Source: Balaenoptera acutorostrata (lineage: Eukaryota > Chordata > Mammalia > Artiodactyla > Balaenopteridae). Taken from it: 64,000 bases of DNA. A program made the translations under genes and the position numbers. The notes below the pieces were generated by a model that saw only the letters and a program-made list of their open reading frames with translations, had not been told where the DNA came from and did no database searches. This document shows positions 1 to 15,811 of this stretch, piece after piece. The stretch is taken from positions 91,551,344-91,615,343 of the forward strand of contig NC_080073.1 in the NCBI RefSeq assembly GCF_949987535.1, read 5' to 3'. Position 1 is the stretch's first letter; each line of letters starts with the position of its first letter.

Positions 1-65
1 AAGAGAACAAAAGAGGAAGGGGAGAAAAATAGACCTTCAAAAACAAATCCAAAACAATTAACAAA

Positions 66-4130
<4,065 letters not shown>

Positions 4131-4374
4131 CTAATTTTTAAAAATGATACAAATGAACTTATTTACAAAACAGAAAGACTTACAGATATCAGAAACAAAC
4201 TTATGTTTACCAAAGGGGAAATGTAGATTGGGGGGATAAATCAGGAGCTTGGGGTTAACATACAAACACTACTATATTATAAGATATCAATTGATAACCA
4301 ACAAGGACCTCCTGTGTAGCACAGGGAACTCTACTCAATATTCTGTGATAACCTATATGAGAAAAGAATACAAA

Positions 4375-4377
<3 letters not shown>

Positions 4378-4418
<41 letters not shown>
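4378..4418. repeat. (TA)n microsatellite in L1 3' UTR
   Basis: An uninterrupted TA run within the L1 3' UTR, just before the conserved terminal box. It probably grew from the short TA-rich tract present at this point in other L1 copies here, such as 19606-19626 and 46299-46340. Confidence 0.95.
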
Positions 4419-4419
<1 letters not shown>

Positions 4420-4499
4420 TGAATCCCTTTGCTGTACATCTGAAACTAACACAACATTGTAAATCAACTATAATCCAATAAAATTTTTTAAAAATGAAC

Positions 4500-4945
4500 G
4501 AAGTTGTCTTAGCTCAGGCTGCTATGACTAAATACTATAGACTGGGTGACTTAAACAGCAGATATTATGTCTCACGATCTTGGAGGCTGGGAAGTCCAAG
4601 ATCAAGGTGCCAGCAGATTTGGTTTCCGATGAAAGCCCTCTTTGTGGCTGGCAGAAGGCTACCGTCTCACTGTGTCCTCACATAGCAGAGAGGGAGACCG
4701 AGGGAGACAAGGACAGCAAGAGAGATGGGGTGAGGGACAGTGAGCGGGACACAGAGAAAGATGGCTCACGCTCTGATCTCCCTTTATTTTCTAATAAGGG
4801 TACTAATGCTGTCATGGGGGCCCCACCGTCATTTCCTCATCTAAACCAAATTACCACCCAAAGTCTACTTCTCCAAATACCATCAGATTGGAAGTCAGGG
4901 CTTCGACGTATGAATTTGGGGGAGGACACAAACATTTAGCCAGAG
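4500..4945 (-). mobile_element. MLT1-type MaLR LTR, reverse orientation
   Basis: The reverse complement reads as an ERVL-MaLR LTR. On the plus strand I see GACTGGGTGACTTAAACAGC, then CTTGGAGGCTGGGAAGTCCA, a 'tcctcacatagcagag' block, and ATGAATTTGGGGGAGGACAC near the right end. These are typical MLT1 landmarks in reverse. It is a solo LTR remnant with no internal region and abuts the L1 3' end. Subfamily not determined. Confidence 0.8.
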
Positions 4946-5034
4946 CAGAACCTTTCTATGAAATCATTTTCAAAAGCAAAATCTCATGTTGTTGTCTTTA
5001 ACTAGATAACACTTTATTAAATTCAATGTATAAG

Positions 5035-5165
5035 AATGTTAGAATTTGTGTAGGAATTTTTGTAGATAGCAAACTCCTTGAGAGTAGAACTATGCTTTAT
5101 TCATCTGTGTATCTGGAATACCTAGTTTAGTCCTAGCATGCTCTATAAATGTTAGCTGAGTTTTT
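5035..5165 (+). mobile_element. L2 LINE 3' end
   Basis: The order AAACTCCTTGAGAGTAGAAC, TTATTCATCTGTGTATCTGG, CTATAAATGTTAGCTGA matches the L2 3' end, diverged. An ancient mammalian remnant. Confidence 0.75.
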
Positions 5166-7960
5166 CCATAACAAAAAGATGGAAGTATTGCTTAAAATTT
5201 GAGAGAAGTATGGAATGTCAGAATAGGTTACTAAACCTCCCTGGGAAGTCGAAGTTTTTTTTCCCTTGACTTCCAGAATATTTGGCTTTAATCTAACAAA
5301 ATTGCTCCAGTGTAGATTTGGCCACACGTAAAAGATTAAGGCAAAATGCAAGAACAAAGTACATTTTACGAGAGCAGACTTTGAAAGCTGGAGTTCCCTC
5401 TGCCTGGGGTGTGCCTGTGAGAATCCCAGCTTACACTTGCTGAGCCAGTGTGTTTATCTGTAGAGCTGTTATTCACTCTCATTAATGTCCTGGTTTAAAT
5501 AGTAAATCAGATGGTCACTTACCTGTGGCTATTCACCCCTCTGCTAATTACTACCATTATGTCTATACGTCTCTTCTTTTCCATTCCCAAAAGAAGGGGT
5601 GGGGTCTTTGCCTTTTGTAGATCCCAGTTCAATGCTTCATACATCCTAGGCAGTAAATGCTTATTGAAAGAAGAAATGAAGATATGTTTGGTTCTGCTGG
5701 AGCTTTTAACTATTCTATAGACCTGACATTATGATCACAGAAGCTGGGGAATGATATGTAAATCAATGTGGGTCCCCTGCCCCTTAACATTATTTTCCTT
5801 TGCTCTTCAAAAAGCATTGGAGAAAGTGTAAGTTCAGTTTTCCCAAATGGATATAGAACAATTTTATAAAAGCTGTTTCTAATTACTTGCATTCATTGAT
5901 GTGTACAGTATTTATTGAGCATCTACACTGTGTCCAGTACCACACTTATGCAATAAGTCCACAAACCTCAAAAGCAAAACTTGTTTTAGTTTGGATGAAA
6001 ATCGAGTTATGGAGTAGGCTTTTGAAATCTGGATTCTTCAGGCTCATAATATATACAAGAACCCCTGACACTTAGTGGAGCACATTGGCTAAAGTGTCAG
6101 TTGCATTTGTGTTTGGGGAACATAGGGTAGGGCTTCAATTTCATTCCATGCATCCTTAGACTTTTAATATGGTGGGTTTCTAGCTGTCAGGGTTGATTCT
6201 CTCGATCTGCTTATTACATCAGTGGGACATCGCCATACGTCTGTCTGCAGATGGGCTGGTTGGTTTGCTCTGCCCAGCTTTGTGGTTTTGGTTCATCCCT
6301 GGCCCGCTTACACACCAAAGGGAGTTATCTGTGGAGTGGATCAAGGCAAGCCTGAGGGCAGTCAGGTCCGCCAGTACCAAAAGGTGATGTAATTGCTTCA
6401 TGTGACATTTCCCACATACACCCTTGTTTGAAATATAATTTGTGTGTTTATTCCTAGGTCCATGTACTTTTACTTACACGTTATCAGTCTCCTGATCATA
6501 CTATTCCTGCCAATCAAACCACAAGCTCATAACCAAAGGCGGCCTCAGACTCTGAACTCTGTTAATAAGAAAAAAATAGATTGATACCTCCAAAAAAAAG
6601 AAACAAACAAAAGCTGAACACGTAAGACTGCAAATCACTGGACAGAGGAGATAAAAAGACTCCAGAGTTCTCCAGTGACTTAGAGGTGATGTTTACATGC
6701 ATCTATTTTGTTTTGATTTTTTAAGTGCAGGGAGTATTTTTATAAAGCTTTTTTTGTACCATTGAATCAGCCATGTCCAGTTGATTTAATACTTTCTAGG
6801 ACATTTGAGTAGTATGGAGGTGTGTGGAGAATGTGCTAGAACTGCAGAGACAGTCCATTCTGGGCTAGCTGGGTCTTCACTTTTCTGGCATGATCTCCAA
6901 CCACTGAAATCTGGACGTTGGGAACCCGGGCGTCTGCTCCAGAAGTTAGAAGGTAAAGCTGAGATGACTTGTCTTCCAGAACATATGCAAGATGGTTGTT
7001 CCTTGGGAAGCCCCCCAATCCTTTGCCTTGTGACATTACTGTTCTCAAACACATTAACTACACTCAGAAGACTGCCGGGGAGGGACCGTGTGGAGAGAGG
7101 TTTGCAGAATACTGAAAATTCAATGAGCCTGGAGGACTAACTGTGAATGGACACTTGAATGGATTGGAAGTCAGGCACGTGCCCTGAAGGTGGCTGCGTT
7201 TCCCCCCCACCCTCCCCCCACCAGGGATGTAACCCTTCTTTCTTCTGAAATGAGCCAAGATTGGAAATCAGAAAGTCTCCTGTCCACATACCAGAAGTCT
7301 CAGAGGGGCTACTGTTTTCCAAATGTTTTCCATTGCATATGTGCCTTCTGCTTGCCCAGGCATGGCCCTGAGAAAACACCCAGATTTCACATCATTAAGG
7401 CAGAGGGATGTCTTTTTATAAATATTTTTTAAAGTAATTTAAAGTTATATTGAAGTTTGGGAAGAAGAGGCAGATATTCCTCTTTTTTCCCCTCACTTCT
7501 CAGAGGTGTTCATGATCACAGCCATGATGTTCACTTGGGCTGGTTTCCATTTTTTTCAGTTTCATAGCTGATTAAATCCGACATTGTTTTAGTTGAATCA
7601 TCCTATTAGAAAGCAGAGATTGAAAAACGGTTTTCCCTTCTATCTTTGTAATGAATGTGCCGTGGCTCCTTTGGGAAACTTCTATTGGGTGATATTCTAT
7701 GTGGGAGAAGGAAACATGGCATTAAATGTTGTGGAAAATAATAATGATAATAATAAAATATATGCTACAATGTTGTACCCTCAATCAAATACCTTGGGAG
7801 GAGAGAATCTGTTCAAATCAGATGGTGAAAAATGAGTTTCTTACTAAATCAATACTGCATTTCTACATAAAGGAAATATTTCTAAAAAGAATTGCTTTTT
7901 GTTTGTGTCAGACTTGCTGTTCTGAAGCATGTGTGTGTATTTTGTGTGTGTTTTAACAAA
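5166..7960. other. Apparently unique intergenic DNA
   Basis: No gene, exon pair or young repeat is recognised. A short segment near 5885-5945 (TATTTATTGAGCATCTACAC, then GTGTCCAGTACC) looks like a reverse L2 3' end. Another near 5635-5680 may be an L2 trace. Short open frames on both strands overlap each other and lack family resemblance, so none is called. Confidence 0.6.
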
Positions 7961-7974
7961 TGTGTACAAGGTTT

Positions 7975-8180
7975 TACTTGCTTATTATTTGAGCATCACA
8001 CGTTCAATTTGTACTACATGTCAGGTGCTTGGATGTTTTTGGTTTGATTTCTGATCTTCCTTCCTAACAGTGCAGGTAGGATTAACCTCCTTTTACAGGT
8101 GAGGAAACAGAATCAGGAAGATGGCTGCTAACCTCCCCACAGTCACAGACTTAGTGCTTGAGCTGAGATTTGAATCCAAG
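7975..8180 (-). mobile_element. MIR SINE, reverse orientation
   Basis: The plus strand carries the reverse MIR order: CTACATGTCAGGTGCTTGGA, then CCTTTTACAGGTGAGGAAAC at about 8091, then 'cacagacttagtgcttgagctg' and 'gatttgaatccaagacg'. Highly diverged. Confidence 0.75.
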
Positions 8181-9180
8181 ACGGTCCCAAGAAAGCCACT
8201 GGCCGTGGATCTTTCTGTGAGGTATCCTGCTGGTGCGTCTCTTTGGACAATGAAATGTGAAACGATGTGCTTGTCCCTTAAAGAGTTTGTGTGGTCCTGG
8301 TGCTGCTCAGAACCTGAGTTCTAGTCCTTATGTGAGACGATGGAAGTTAAGAAGTAGCACTTTTGTGCCAGCGTAGGAGGTTCACCCCAGTTTAACCAGG
8401 GAACCTTGTGGCAACCCTACTTTGCTGTCCCGGGAGGAATATTAGATAGTGGATAGAGGGAAGAGAATGTAGGTGCCTAAAATCTGTCAGGGTCTGTCTC
8501 CAACAGGAATATTTTGAGGTACAAGACCAAGAAAAATACCCATCTTGCACACCAGCAAAAAATGGTATACATCACCATTGGCATGGAGTGTGTGGAATAA
8601 TCCATCTTACAATGAAATCTTTGAACTTGCAATATGATTTATGTCTGGGGTTGTCTGCATTTAGTATCTTCATTTCTGAGAGAAGAACTTTGGTGGCGAG
8701 AGGAGAGGTGATCATTAGGGAGACCAGCAGTCCTGCTTTGCAGAGACTCTGCCAACCTCTTAGTCCTGGGCAAACAAGGACCACTGGTCCCTTAAGAGAC
8801 CACTCAGAATCAATTACTCTTTATGGAATGGAAGTCAAGCCTATGGAATCTGAGCTTATAGATTCTCTATTTCAGACAGTGCTAGGTCCTGGGACACCCT
8901 TTTCATATTATGAGGCCTTATTCAGTACTAAAAGGACAACACCTCCAAGATCAATTAGTACCTTTTTTCCCCTGAGAACATTTAACCATAGAAAAAATTT
9001 CAATTTAGGACCAAAGTTTAAACAGAAGATTGGGACTGTTCCTATTGCCTTAGAGTTCCTAGTTGTCCTAAACATAATATGCATTTAATAAATACGTTTT
9101 GGGTTGATGAGCTTGCAGTTTAAAAGAAATACGTTTTAGGGTTTGTTTTTGAAAAGGCCAGATTTAAAATATTCTATTTT
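8181..9180. other. Apparently unique DNA without a recognisable gene
   Basis: An open frame of 166 codons lies on the plus strand at 8588-9088. It has no domain I recognise, no homology-like motif and ordinary base composition, so I do not call it a gene. Confidence 0.55.
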
Positions 9181-9277
9181 AGCTCAACATCGCTAATCAT
9201 CATGGAAATGTGAATCAAAACCACAATGAGATTTCACCTCACACCAGTCAGAATGGCTATCATCAAAAAGAACACAA

Positions 9278-10708
9278 AGATAGAAAGCCCAGAGATAAAC
9301 CCATGCACCTATGGTCACCTAATCTATGACAAAGTCGGTGAGAATATACAATGGAGAAAAGATCGTCTCTTCAATAAGTGGTGCTGGGAAAACTGGACAG
9401 CTACATGTAAAAGAATGAAATTAGAACACTCCCTACCACCATACACAAAAATGAACTCAAAATGGATTAAAGACCTAAATGTAAGGCTGGATACTATAAA
9501 ACACTTAGAGGAAAATATAGGAAGAACACTCTTTGACATAAGTCACAGCAAAATCTTTTTCAATCCACCGCCTACAGTAATGAAAATAAAAACAAAAATA
9601 AACAAACGGGACCTAATTAAAAGCTTTTGCACAGCAAAGGAAACCATAAACAAAACAAAAAGACAACCCTCAGAATGGGAGAAAATATTTGCAAACGAAG
9701 CAACTGACAAGGGAATAATTTCCAAAATATACAAACAGCTCATGCAGCTCAAAATCAAAAAAAAAAACAAACAACCCAATCAAAAAATGGGCAGAAGACC
9801 TAAATAGACATTTCTCCAAAGAAGACATACAGATGGCCAACAAACACATGAAAAGCTCCTCAACATCAGTAATTATTAGAGAAATGCAAATTAAAACTAC
9901 AATGTGGTATCGCCTCATACTGGTCAGATTGGCCATCATCAAAAACTCTACAAACAGTAAATGCTGGAGAGGGTATGGAGAAAAGGGAACCCTCCTACAC
10001 TGTTGGTGGGAATGTAAATTGGTACAGCTATTATGGAGAACAGTATGGAGGTTCTTAAAAAACTAAAACTAGAGCTATCATATGACCCAGCAATTCCACT
10101 CCTAGGCGTATATCTGGAGAAAACCAGAATTCTAAAGGATGCATGCACCCTGATGTTCACTGCAGCACTATTTACAATAGTCAGGACATGGAAGCAACCT
10201 AAATGTCCATTGACAGAGGAATAGATAAAGAAGATGTGGTACATAGGTACAATGGAATATTACTCAGCCATAAAAAGGAACAAAATAGTGCCATTTGCAG
10301 AGACGTGGATGGACCTAGAGATTGTCATAGAGAGTGAAGTAAGTCAGAAAGAGAAAAACAAATATGTGGAATCTAGAAAAATGGTACAGATGAACTTATT
10401 TGTAAAGCAGAAATAGAGTCACAGATGGAGAGAACAAATTTACAGTTATCAAGGGGGGAAGGAGAGGGTTGGATGAGTTAGGAGATTGGGATTGACATAT
10501 ATACACTACTATGTATAAAAGAGATAACTAATGAGAACCTACTGTATAGCACAGGGAACTCTACTCAGTGCTCTGTGGTGACCTAAATGGGAAGGAAATC
10601 TAAAAAAGAGTGAATGTATGGATACATATAACTGATTCACTTTGCTGCACAGCAGAAACTAACAACATTGTAAAGCAACTATACTCCAATAAAAATTAAT
10701 AAAAAAAA
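9278..10708 (+). mobile_element. Younger 5'-truncated LINE-1 nested in the older L1
   Basis: A 1.43-kb L1 3' end with terminal CCAATAAAAATTAAT and poly-A. It is flanked by AAAAAGAACACAA at 9265-9277 and 10709-10721, a 13-bp target-site duplication. Its 5' end lies inside ORF2, so it was truncated on insertion. The 3' UTR matches the younger L1 type seen at 49718-54773. Confidence 0.92.
9279..10420 (+). pseudogene. L1 ORF2 C-terminal remnant in the nested L1
   Basis: Translation gives the L1 ORF2 C-terminal third: [28 protein letters not shown] and [12 protein letters not shown] at the end. A single frame runs from the insertion's 5' edge to 9807. It then shifts to 9833-10066 and again to about 10234-10416. 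The Cys-rich element ([19 protein letters not shown]) has Tyr where other copies here have Cys. There is no endonuclease or RT domain, so no activity is possible. Confidence 0.88.
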
Positions 10709-11008
10709 AAAAAGAACACAAGTAAATGTTGGCAAGAAGGTGAAGAAAAGGAAGCCCTTGTACACTGGTGGTAGGAGTGAGATTTGGTGCAGTCACTGTG
10801 GAAAACAGTATGGAGGTTTCTCAAAAAACTAAAAGTAGAACTACCTTATGACCCAACAATTCCACTCCTGGATATATATCCAAAAAAACCCCAAAACACT
10901 AATTCAAAAAGAAACAAGCACCCCAGTGTTCACAGCAGCATTATTTACAATTGCCAATGTATGGAAGCAACCTAAATGTCCATCAACAGATGAATGGGTA
11001 AAGAAGAT

Positions 11009-11078
11009 ACACACACACACATGCACACACACATACATATATACATATGTATGTACACACACACACACACACACACAC
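11009..11078. repeat. (CA)n-rich microsatellite with TACATATG interruptions
   Basis: CA runs at 11009-11033 and 11055-11078, separated by ATACATATATACATATGTATG, inside the L1 3' part. Probably polymorphic in length. Confidence 0.95.
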
Positions 11079-11410
11079 TGGAATACTACTCAGCCATAAA
11101 AAAGAATGAAATTTTTCCATTTGCAGCAACATGGAGTGACTTAGAGGGCATTATGTATGCTCAGTGAAATAAGACAGAGAAAGACAAATACTGTATGATA
11201 TCATTTATATGTGGAACCTAAAAAATACAACAAACTAGTGAATAAAACAGAAAAGAAGTAAACTCACAGATATAGAGAACAAACTAGTGGTTACCAGTAG
11301 GGAGAGGGAAAGGAGGGGCAACACAGGGGTAGGAGAAAAAAAGGGGTTATTATGGGATTATATGAAATCATGTATATGAAACTTTTGAAAATTGTAAAGC
11401 ACTATAGACT

Positions 11411-11705
11411 TTAAAGAATATTTCTTTCAATTACAAACATTTCTATTTTAGTTTTAAGGTTACCATAAAGAAGAGGAACATTATTCAGTAGCTGCAAAAA
11501 ATCAGTAAGTGCTTCAGTCTGAGATTTTGACAGGCTAAGAGAGAAAAAGGCAGAAATCGGGAGGACAAAAGTGGAGTTGGTGGGTGGTCCCAAAATGTGG
11601 TGGGTGTGCCCTCTGTACTGTGCAGGCTGAGGGCAGTGAGCAGAGGGCCCTTCTGGACAGCCCTTCTCCACCCTGGCTGTACATCACAACCACAACAGGA
11701 AGTTT
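11411..11705. other. Short unique stretch, nothing recognised
   Basis: AT-rich to 11560, then GC-richer. No gene or repeat is recognised before the SINE. Confidence 0.5.
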
Positions 11706-11719
11706 AAAAAGAAGTGATC

Positions 11720-12054
11720 GGGCTTCCCTGGTGGCGCAGTGGTTGAGAGTCTGCCTGCCAATGCAGGGGACACCGGTTCGAGCCCTGGTCTGGGAAGATC
11801 CCACATGCCGTGGAGCAACTAGGCCCATGAGCCACAATTACTGAGACTGTGCGTCTGGAGCCTGTGCTCTGCAACGAGAGGCTGCGATAATGAGAGGCCT
11901 GTGCACCGCGAGGAAGAGTGGCCCCCGCTTGCCACAACTGGAGAGGGCCCTGGCACAGAAACAAAGACCCAACACAGCCATAAATTAATTAATTAATTAA
12001 TTATTTTTTAAAAAAAAGAGAGAAAATGCCAGAATTAAAAAAAAAAAAAAAAAA
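11720..12054 (+). mobile_element. CHR-1 SINE with long compound tail
   Basis: Starts GGGCTTCCCTGGTGGCGCAG with A box TGGCGCAGTGG and B box GGTTCGAGCCC. The tail is unusual: (ATTA)n near 11983-12003, an A/G-rich spacer, and a second A18 run ending at 12054. GTGATC occurs on both sides (11714-11719 and 12055-12060), preceded on both sides by A-rich sequence; this is the target-site duplication. Confidence 0.9.
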
Positions 12055-12060
12055 GTGATC

Positions 12061-12175
12061 AATGCCCAGCCTCGCGAGAGATCACATCTTATCTCTTCTT
12101 GTCTCCAGCACTTGTCATAGTGCTTGGCATGTAATGAAGATTCAGTAAGTGTTCATTGAATGAATGAGGAATTGA
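12061..12175 (+). mobile_element. L2 LINE 3' end
   Basis: The order TCTTGTCTCCAGCACTTGTC, ATAGTGCTTGGCATGTAATG, TCAGTAAGTGTTCATTGAAT matches the L2 3' end. Confidence 0.75.
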
Positions 12176-12389
12176 AAGCATGTTTAATGCGTTGTTGGGT
12201 TTGACAGTTTTGATGGAGTCAGTTTTTGTGCTGGGAAACATCTTTTCTGCTTTTCAGAATTAGTTTTTGAAATAAAGGCATGTGTTTTCAGGGAATTCTG
12301 AAAGCACATTATGTGAAATAGCCACTCAGGCAGGCAGTTTACATAGTCTGAAAGCCCCCTGATCTGCCCCTCCATTAATTAATGCATTT

Positions 12390-12545
12390 TCTTATTTATC
12401 AAATTTTGTTGAGTCTGGAATGGGTCTGGCATTCTGTTAGGCACTGCAGGTAAAGCTGCTGAAGACCCATTCTCTGCCCTTGAAGAGCTCACAATGTGAC
12501 CAGAAAGACAAGATCCAGAGCATGTGCTGCAGGAATACCTGGGGG
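12390..12545 (-). mobile_element. L2 LINE 3' region, reverse orientation
   Basis: The plus strand reads 'attctgttaggcactgcagg', then 'cccattctctgcccttgaag' and 'agctcacaatgtgaccag'. This is the reverse of the L2 3' part. It may be a separate L2 from the neighbour at 12061-12175 because the orientation is opposite. Confidence 0.65.
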
Positions 12546-12940
12546 AATCCCAGCATGCAGAATAACAGAGTGATTGGTCACTGTATCCTTGGTTTCCTGT
12601 AAGTTTGGAGCTACCTCATCTCACAGTGCCTGAAGGTTACCCAGCACAGCAACATTACCACTCACCAGCCTCTTGTCCGGGTGAAGTTAAGCCTGCCTTT
12701 ATCCTGAAATTGGATGCTGCCTTTGCAATAAATCAGTACCAGTTAATGCAGTGGCCCCCCAAAGGAGCAGGCTGTGCTTTCACAGTTGCCCATAGGGATA
12801 GTGGGGTGGCTAGACCAGACCCCTCCTGGAAGGATCTTTAGTGAAGGTTCCAGGCTCAGTGAATGATGTGATGAGGCCCAAGAGGAAGGGCATTTGCTGA
12901 GAGAAGGCCCAGCCCACCTGAGCTTTGTCTAACTCCCTAA
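12546..12940. other. Unique DNA, nothing recognised
   Basis: No gene, splice-site pair or known repeat is recognised between the L2 remnant and the L1 insertion. Confidence 0.5.
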
Positions 12941-13347
12941 ACTTACATAAGGCTACAAGCTCCAGGAACAATCGCAAGCCGCCATCCCACCCCCACCCCT
13001 GGGCTACAGGAGTGGTTGCAAGCCGCTGCCACTGGACTCCTGGACTCCAGGAGAGTTCTTGAACTGCCACCATTTCCATCGTGTGCTCTGGGGGTACATG
13101 TGAGCCGCTGCTGCCACTGAAAACCCCAGGACAGAGCACCAATCACCTCATCTGCACAGTCCCTATCAAGGGCATAATGGTCAGCACACACCAAGGAAAG
13201 GGGCGACAGACATCCACACTAAAAACAGCCCTCACACCAAAAATATTAAAGCTACACAGGGACACTCCCACATATATATAACCCTCTAAGACCACAGTAG
13301 ATAATTGTTTCTCCTAAACCCCCAGAATAAGAGAAATATAAGTAAAA

Positions 13348-14560
13348 TGAAGAAGCAGAGGAACCACTTCCAGTTAAAAGACCAAGAGAATTCCCTTGAA
13401 AGAACAAACAATGAAACAGACCTCTTCAGTCTAATAGACACCAATTTCATAAAGAAGATAATGAAGATACTGAAGCAATTAAGAAAGGCTACTGACAGAA
13501 ATGCAGAGTACTGTAAAAAGGAACTAGAGACTATAAAGAAGAACCAAGAAAAATTAGGAAACTCATTTGCTGAGACAAAAGCTGAGCTAAAGGCAATGAA
13601 TAGCAGAATGAATAATGCAGCAGAACGAATAAGTGACCTGGAAGATAGAATGATGGAAAGTACCCAATCAGGACAGCAGACAGAAAGCCAAATGAAAGAA
13701 AATGATACAAATGAACTTATTTACAAGATAGTAACAGACTCACAGATTTAGAGAACGAACTTATTATTACTGGGGGGAGGGGGAGGGGAAGTGGAGGGAT
13801 AGATTGGGAGTTCGGGATTGACACAGACACACTGTTATATTTAAAATAGATAACCAACAAGGACCTACCATATAGCACAGGGAACTCTATTCAATATTCT
13901 GTAATAACCTATATGAGAAAAGAATTTGAAAAAGAATAGATACTTTTGTATATGTATAACTGAATCACTTTGCTGTACACCTGAAACTAACACACCATTG
14001 TTAATCAATGATACTCCAATATAAAATAAAACTTTTTTTTAATGAAAGCAATATGAGACCTATGGGATAGTATAGAATGTGCCAATCTATGCATAATAGG
14101 GATTCCAGAAGGGGAAGGAGGAGGAAAGGGGAATGAAAATGTATTTGAAGAAATTATGGCTGAAAACTTCCCAAACCTAGGCAAGGAAACATATCCAGGT
14201 ACAGGAAGCACAGAGGGTCCCAAACAAGATAAACCCAAAACAGACCTACACCAAGGCATATTATAATAAAAATGACAAAAGTTAAAGATAAAGAGAGGAT
14301 TCTAAAGGCAGCAAGAGAAAAACAAGGGTTAATTACAAGGGAACCCCCATAAGGCTATCAGCTGATTTCTCTACAGAAATGTTGCAAGCCAGAAATGGAG
14401 TGGCAAGATATATTCAAAGTCCTGAAAGGGAAAAATCTGCAACCTAGGATACTCTACCCAGCAAGACTATCATTTAGAATAGAAGGAGAGAAAGAATTTC
14501 GCAGACAAGCAAAAACTAAAAGAATACAACAATACTAAACCTATCCTAAAAGAAATATTT
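13348..14560 (+). pseudogene. L1 ORF1 remnant, interrupted
   Basis: ORF1p is the trimeric RNA-binding chaperone of L1. From Met at 13348 the frame runs MKKQRNHFQL into a coiled-coil stretch ending near the conserved ERISDLEDRMMES (about 13624-13664), then stops inside an inserted L1 3' end. The RNA-recognition and C-terminal parts resume at 14049 and reach about 14560 (GIPEGEGGGK-like motif near 14100-14127, then ARLSFRIEGE near 14461-14490), with stops and shifts. Confidence 0.85.
13699..14040 (+). mobile_element. Short 5'-truncated LINE-1 3' end inserted in ORF1
   Basis: 342 bp of L1 3' UTR (GATACAAATGAACTTATTTA through the terminal GCTGTACA box and CTCCAATATAAAATAAAAC). It lies exactly between two copies of AATGAAAG (13691-13698 and 14041-14048). 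Removing it restores the expected ORF1 order. The tail ends in T rather than a clean poly-A run. Confidence 0.87.
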
Positions 14561-15326
14561 CTATTCTCTAAATAGAAAAGTAGTAAGAATCCATAGGAAA
14601 GAGAAAATCACAATTGGGAAGCAAATCACCTAAATAAGCCAGTACACAAATCAAAAAAAAAAAAATCAAAAAATTTCTGTGAAAGTGAAGATAACCACAG
14701 TGAAAAGCAAAAGGATGAACATGAAGATGTAAAAGAGGACGTCAGAATCATAAAATGTGGGGGAGGAGAGTAAGAAAATGAGAAAATGTAGGGGTTTTTT
14801 TCATTTCCTAGAAGGTGTTTGAGCCTATATGACTACCGGTCTAAGGCAACTAAATATAGGAAGCAGTTAACAATACTTGAAAAACAGGGTAAACACAAGT
14901 CAAAAACATACAATAGATTCACAAAAAAACAAAGAGAACATAAGTATAATACAAAAGGAAATCATCAAAGCACAAAAGGAAGAACAGAAAGGGACACAGA
15001 AGAAATATAACATCAATGGGAAAATAAGGTTTAAAATGGCAATAAATACATATCTATCAATAATTACCTTAAATGTCAATGGACTAAATGTTCCAATCAA
15101 AAGACACAGGGTGGCAGATAGGATAAAAAAAAAAAAAAAAGAGCCTACAATATGCGGCCTATACGAGTCTCACTTTAGGGTAAAGGACACGTAGATTGAA
15201 AGTGAGGGGATGGAAAAACACGTTTCATGCAAACAGAAATGACAAGAAAGCAGGGGCCACAATACTCATATCAGACAAAATAGACTTTAAAACAACGGTT
15301 ATAAGGAAAGATAAAGAAGGACACTA

Positions 15327-15811
15327 CAGTAAGTCCCCTACATACAAACCTCCAAGTTATGAAATTTCAAAGATGCGAACATGTGTTCACATGTCCAATC
15401 ACATAAGTTAGTTCACATGTCTGGTGTACATTGTCACATGTGTGCATCCTCTACAAATGGTTGTGCCTTTGTGTACTTTATTGTACAGTACTGTATAGAG
15501 TACAGTAGTACAGTATCTTTATTTCAAGCCCAGGATGTCCGGAAGCAAGTGTAAAAGCAGTGGTGATGTAGCTGGTACTACTGTACTTTTCAAGGTACTG
15601 TACTGTAATATTAAAAATGTTCTCTTTATTTTTTGTGTTTGTTTTTTATGTATTATTTGTGTGAAAAGTATTATACACCTATTACAGTACAGTACTATAT
15701 AGCCAACTGTGTTAGTTGGTTACCTAGGCTAACTTTGTTGGACTTATGAACAAATTGGACTTACGAACATGCTGTTGGAATGGAACTCATTTGTATGTAG
15801 GGGACTTACCG
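15327..15811. mobile_element. Tigger-like (pogo, Tc1/mariner superfamily) non-autonomous DNA transposon
   Basis: A 485-bp element with 22-nt terminal inverted repeats (15327-15348 and 15790-15811) differing at one base. The ends begin CAGTAAGTCCCCTACATAC. TA dinucleotides at 15325-15326 and 15812-15813 are the expected TA target duplication, and excising the element restores the ORF2 codons on either side. The interior is AT-rich with repeated TACAGTACTGTA motifs and has no transposase frame. I recognise the ends as Tigger-type; subfamily and orientation are undetermined. Confidence 0.85.

Larger units (their letters stand above)
9181..11410 (+). mobile_element. Old LINE-1 3' fragment, split by a younger L1
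   Basis: L1 ORF2 C-terminal sequence begins at 9181 (CTAATCATCATGGAAATGTG), breaks at 9277, and resumes at 10722 with the codons that should follow (AAATGTTGGCAAGAAGGTG). It then runs into an old-type 3' UTR ending near 11410 (TTGAAAATTGTAAAGCACTA). The split copy is 5'-truncated and non-functional, and contains the CA microsatellite at 11009-11078. Confidence 0.87.

Noticed and set aside
8588..9088. 166-codon plus-strand open frame
   Set aside because: No recognisable domain, no splice or promoter context, and single-frame length is plausible by chance.
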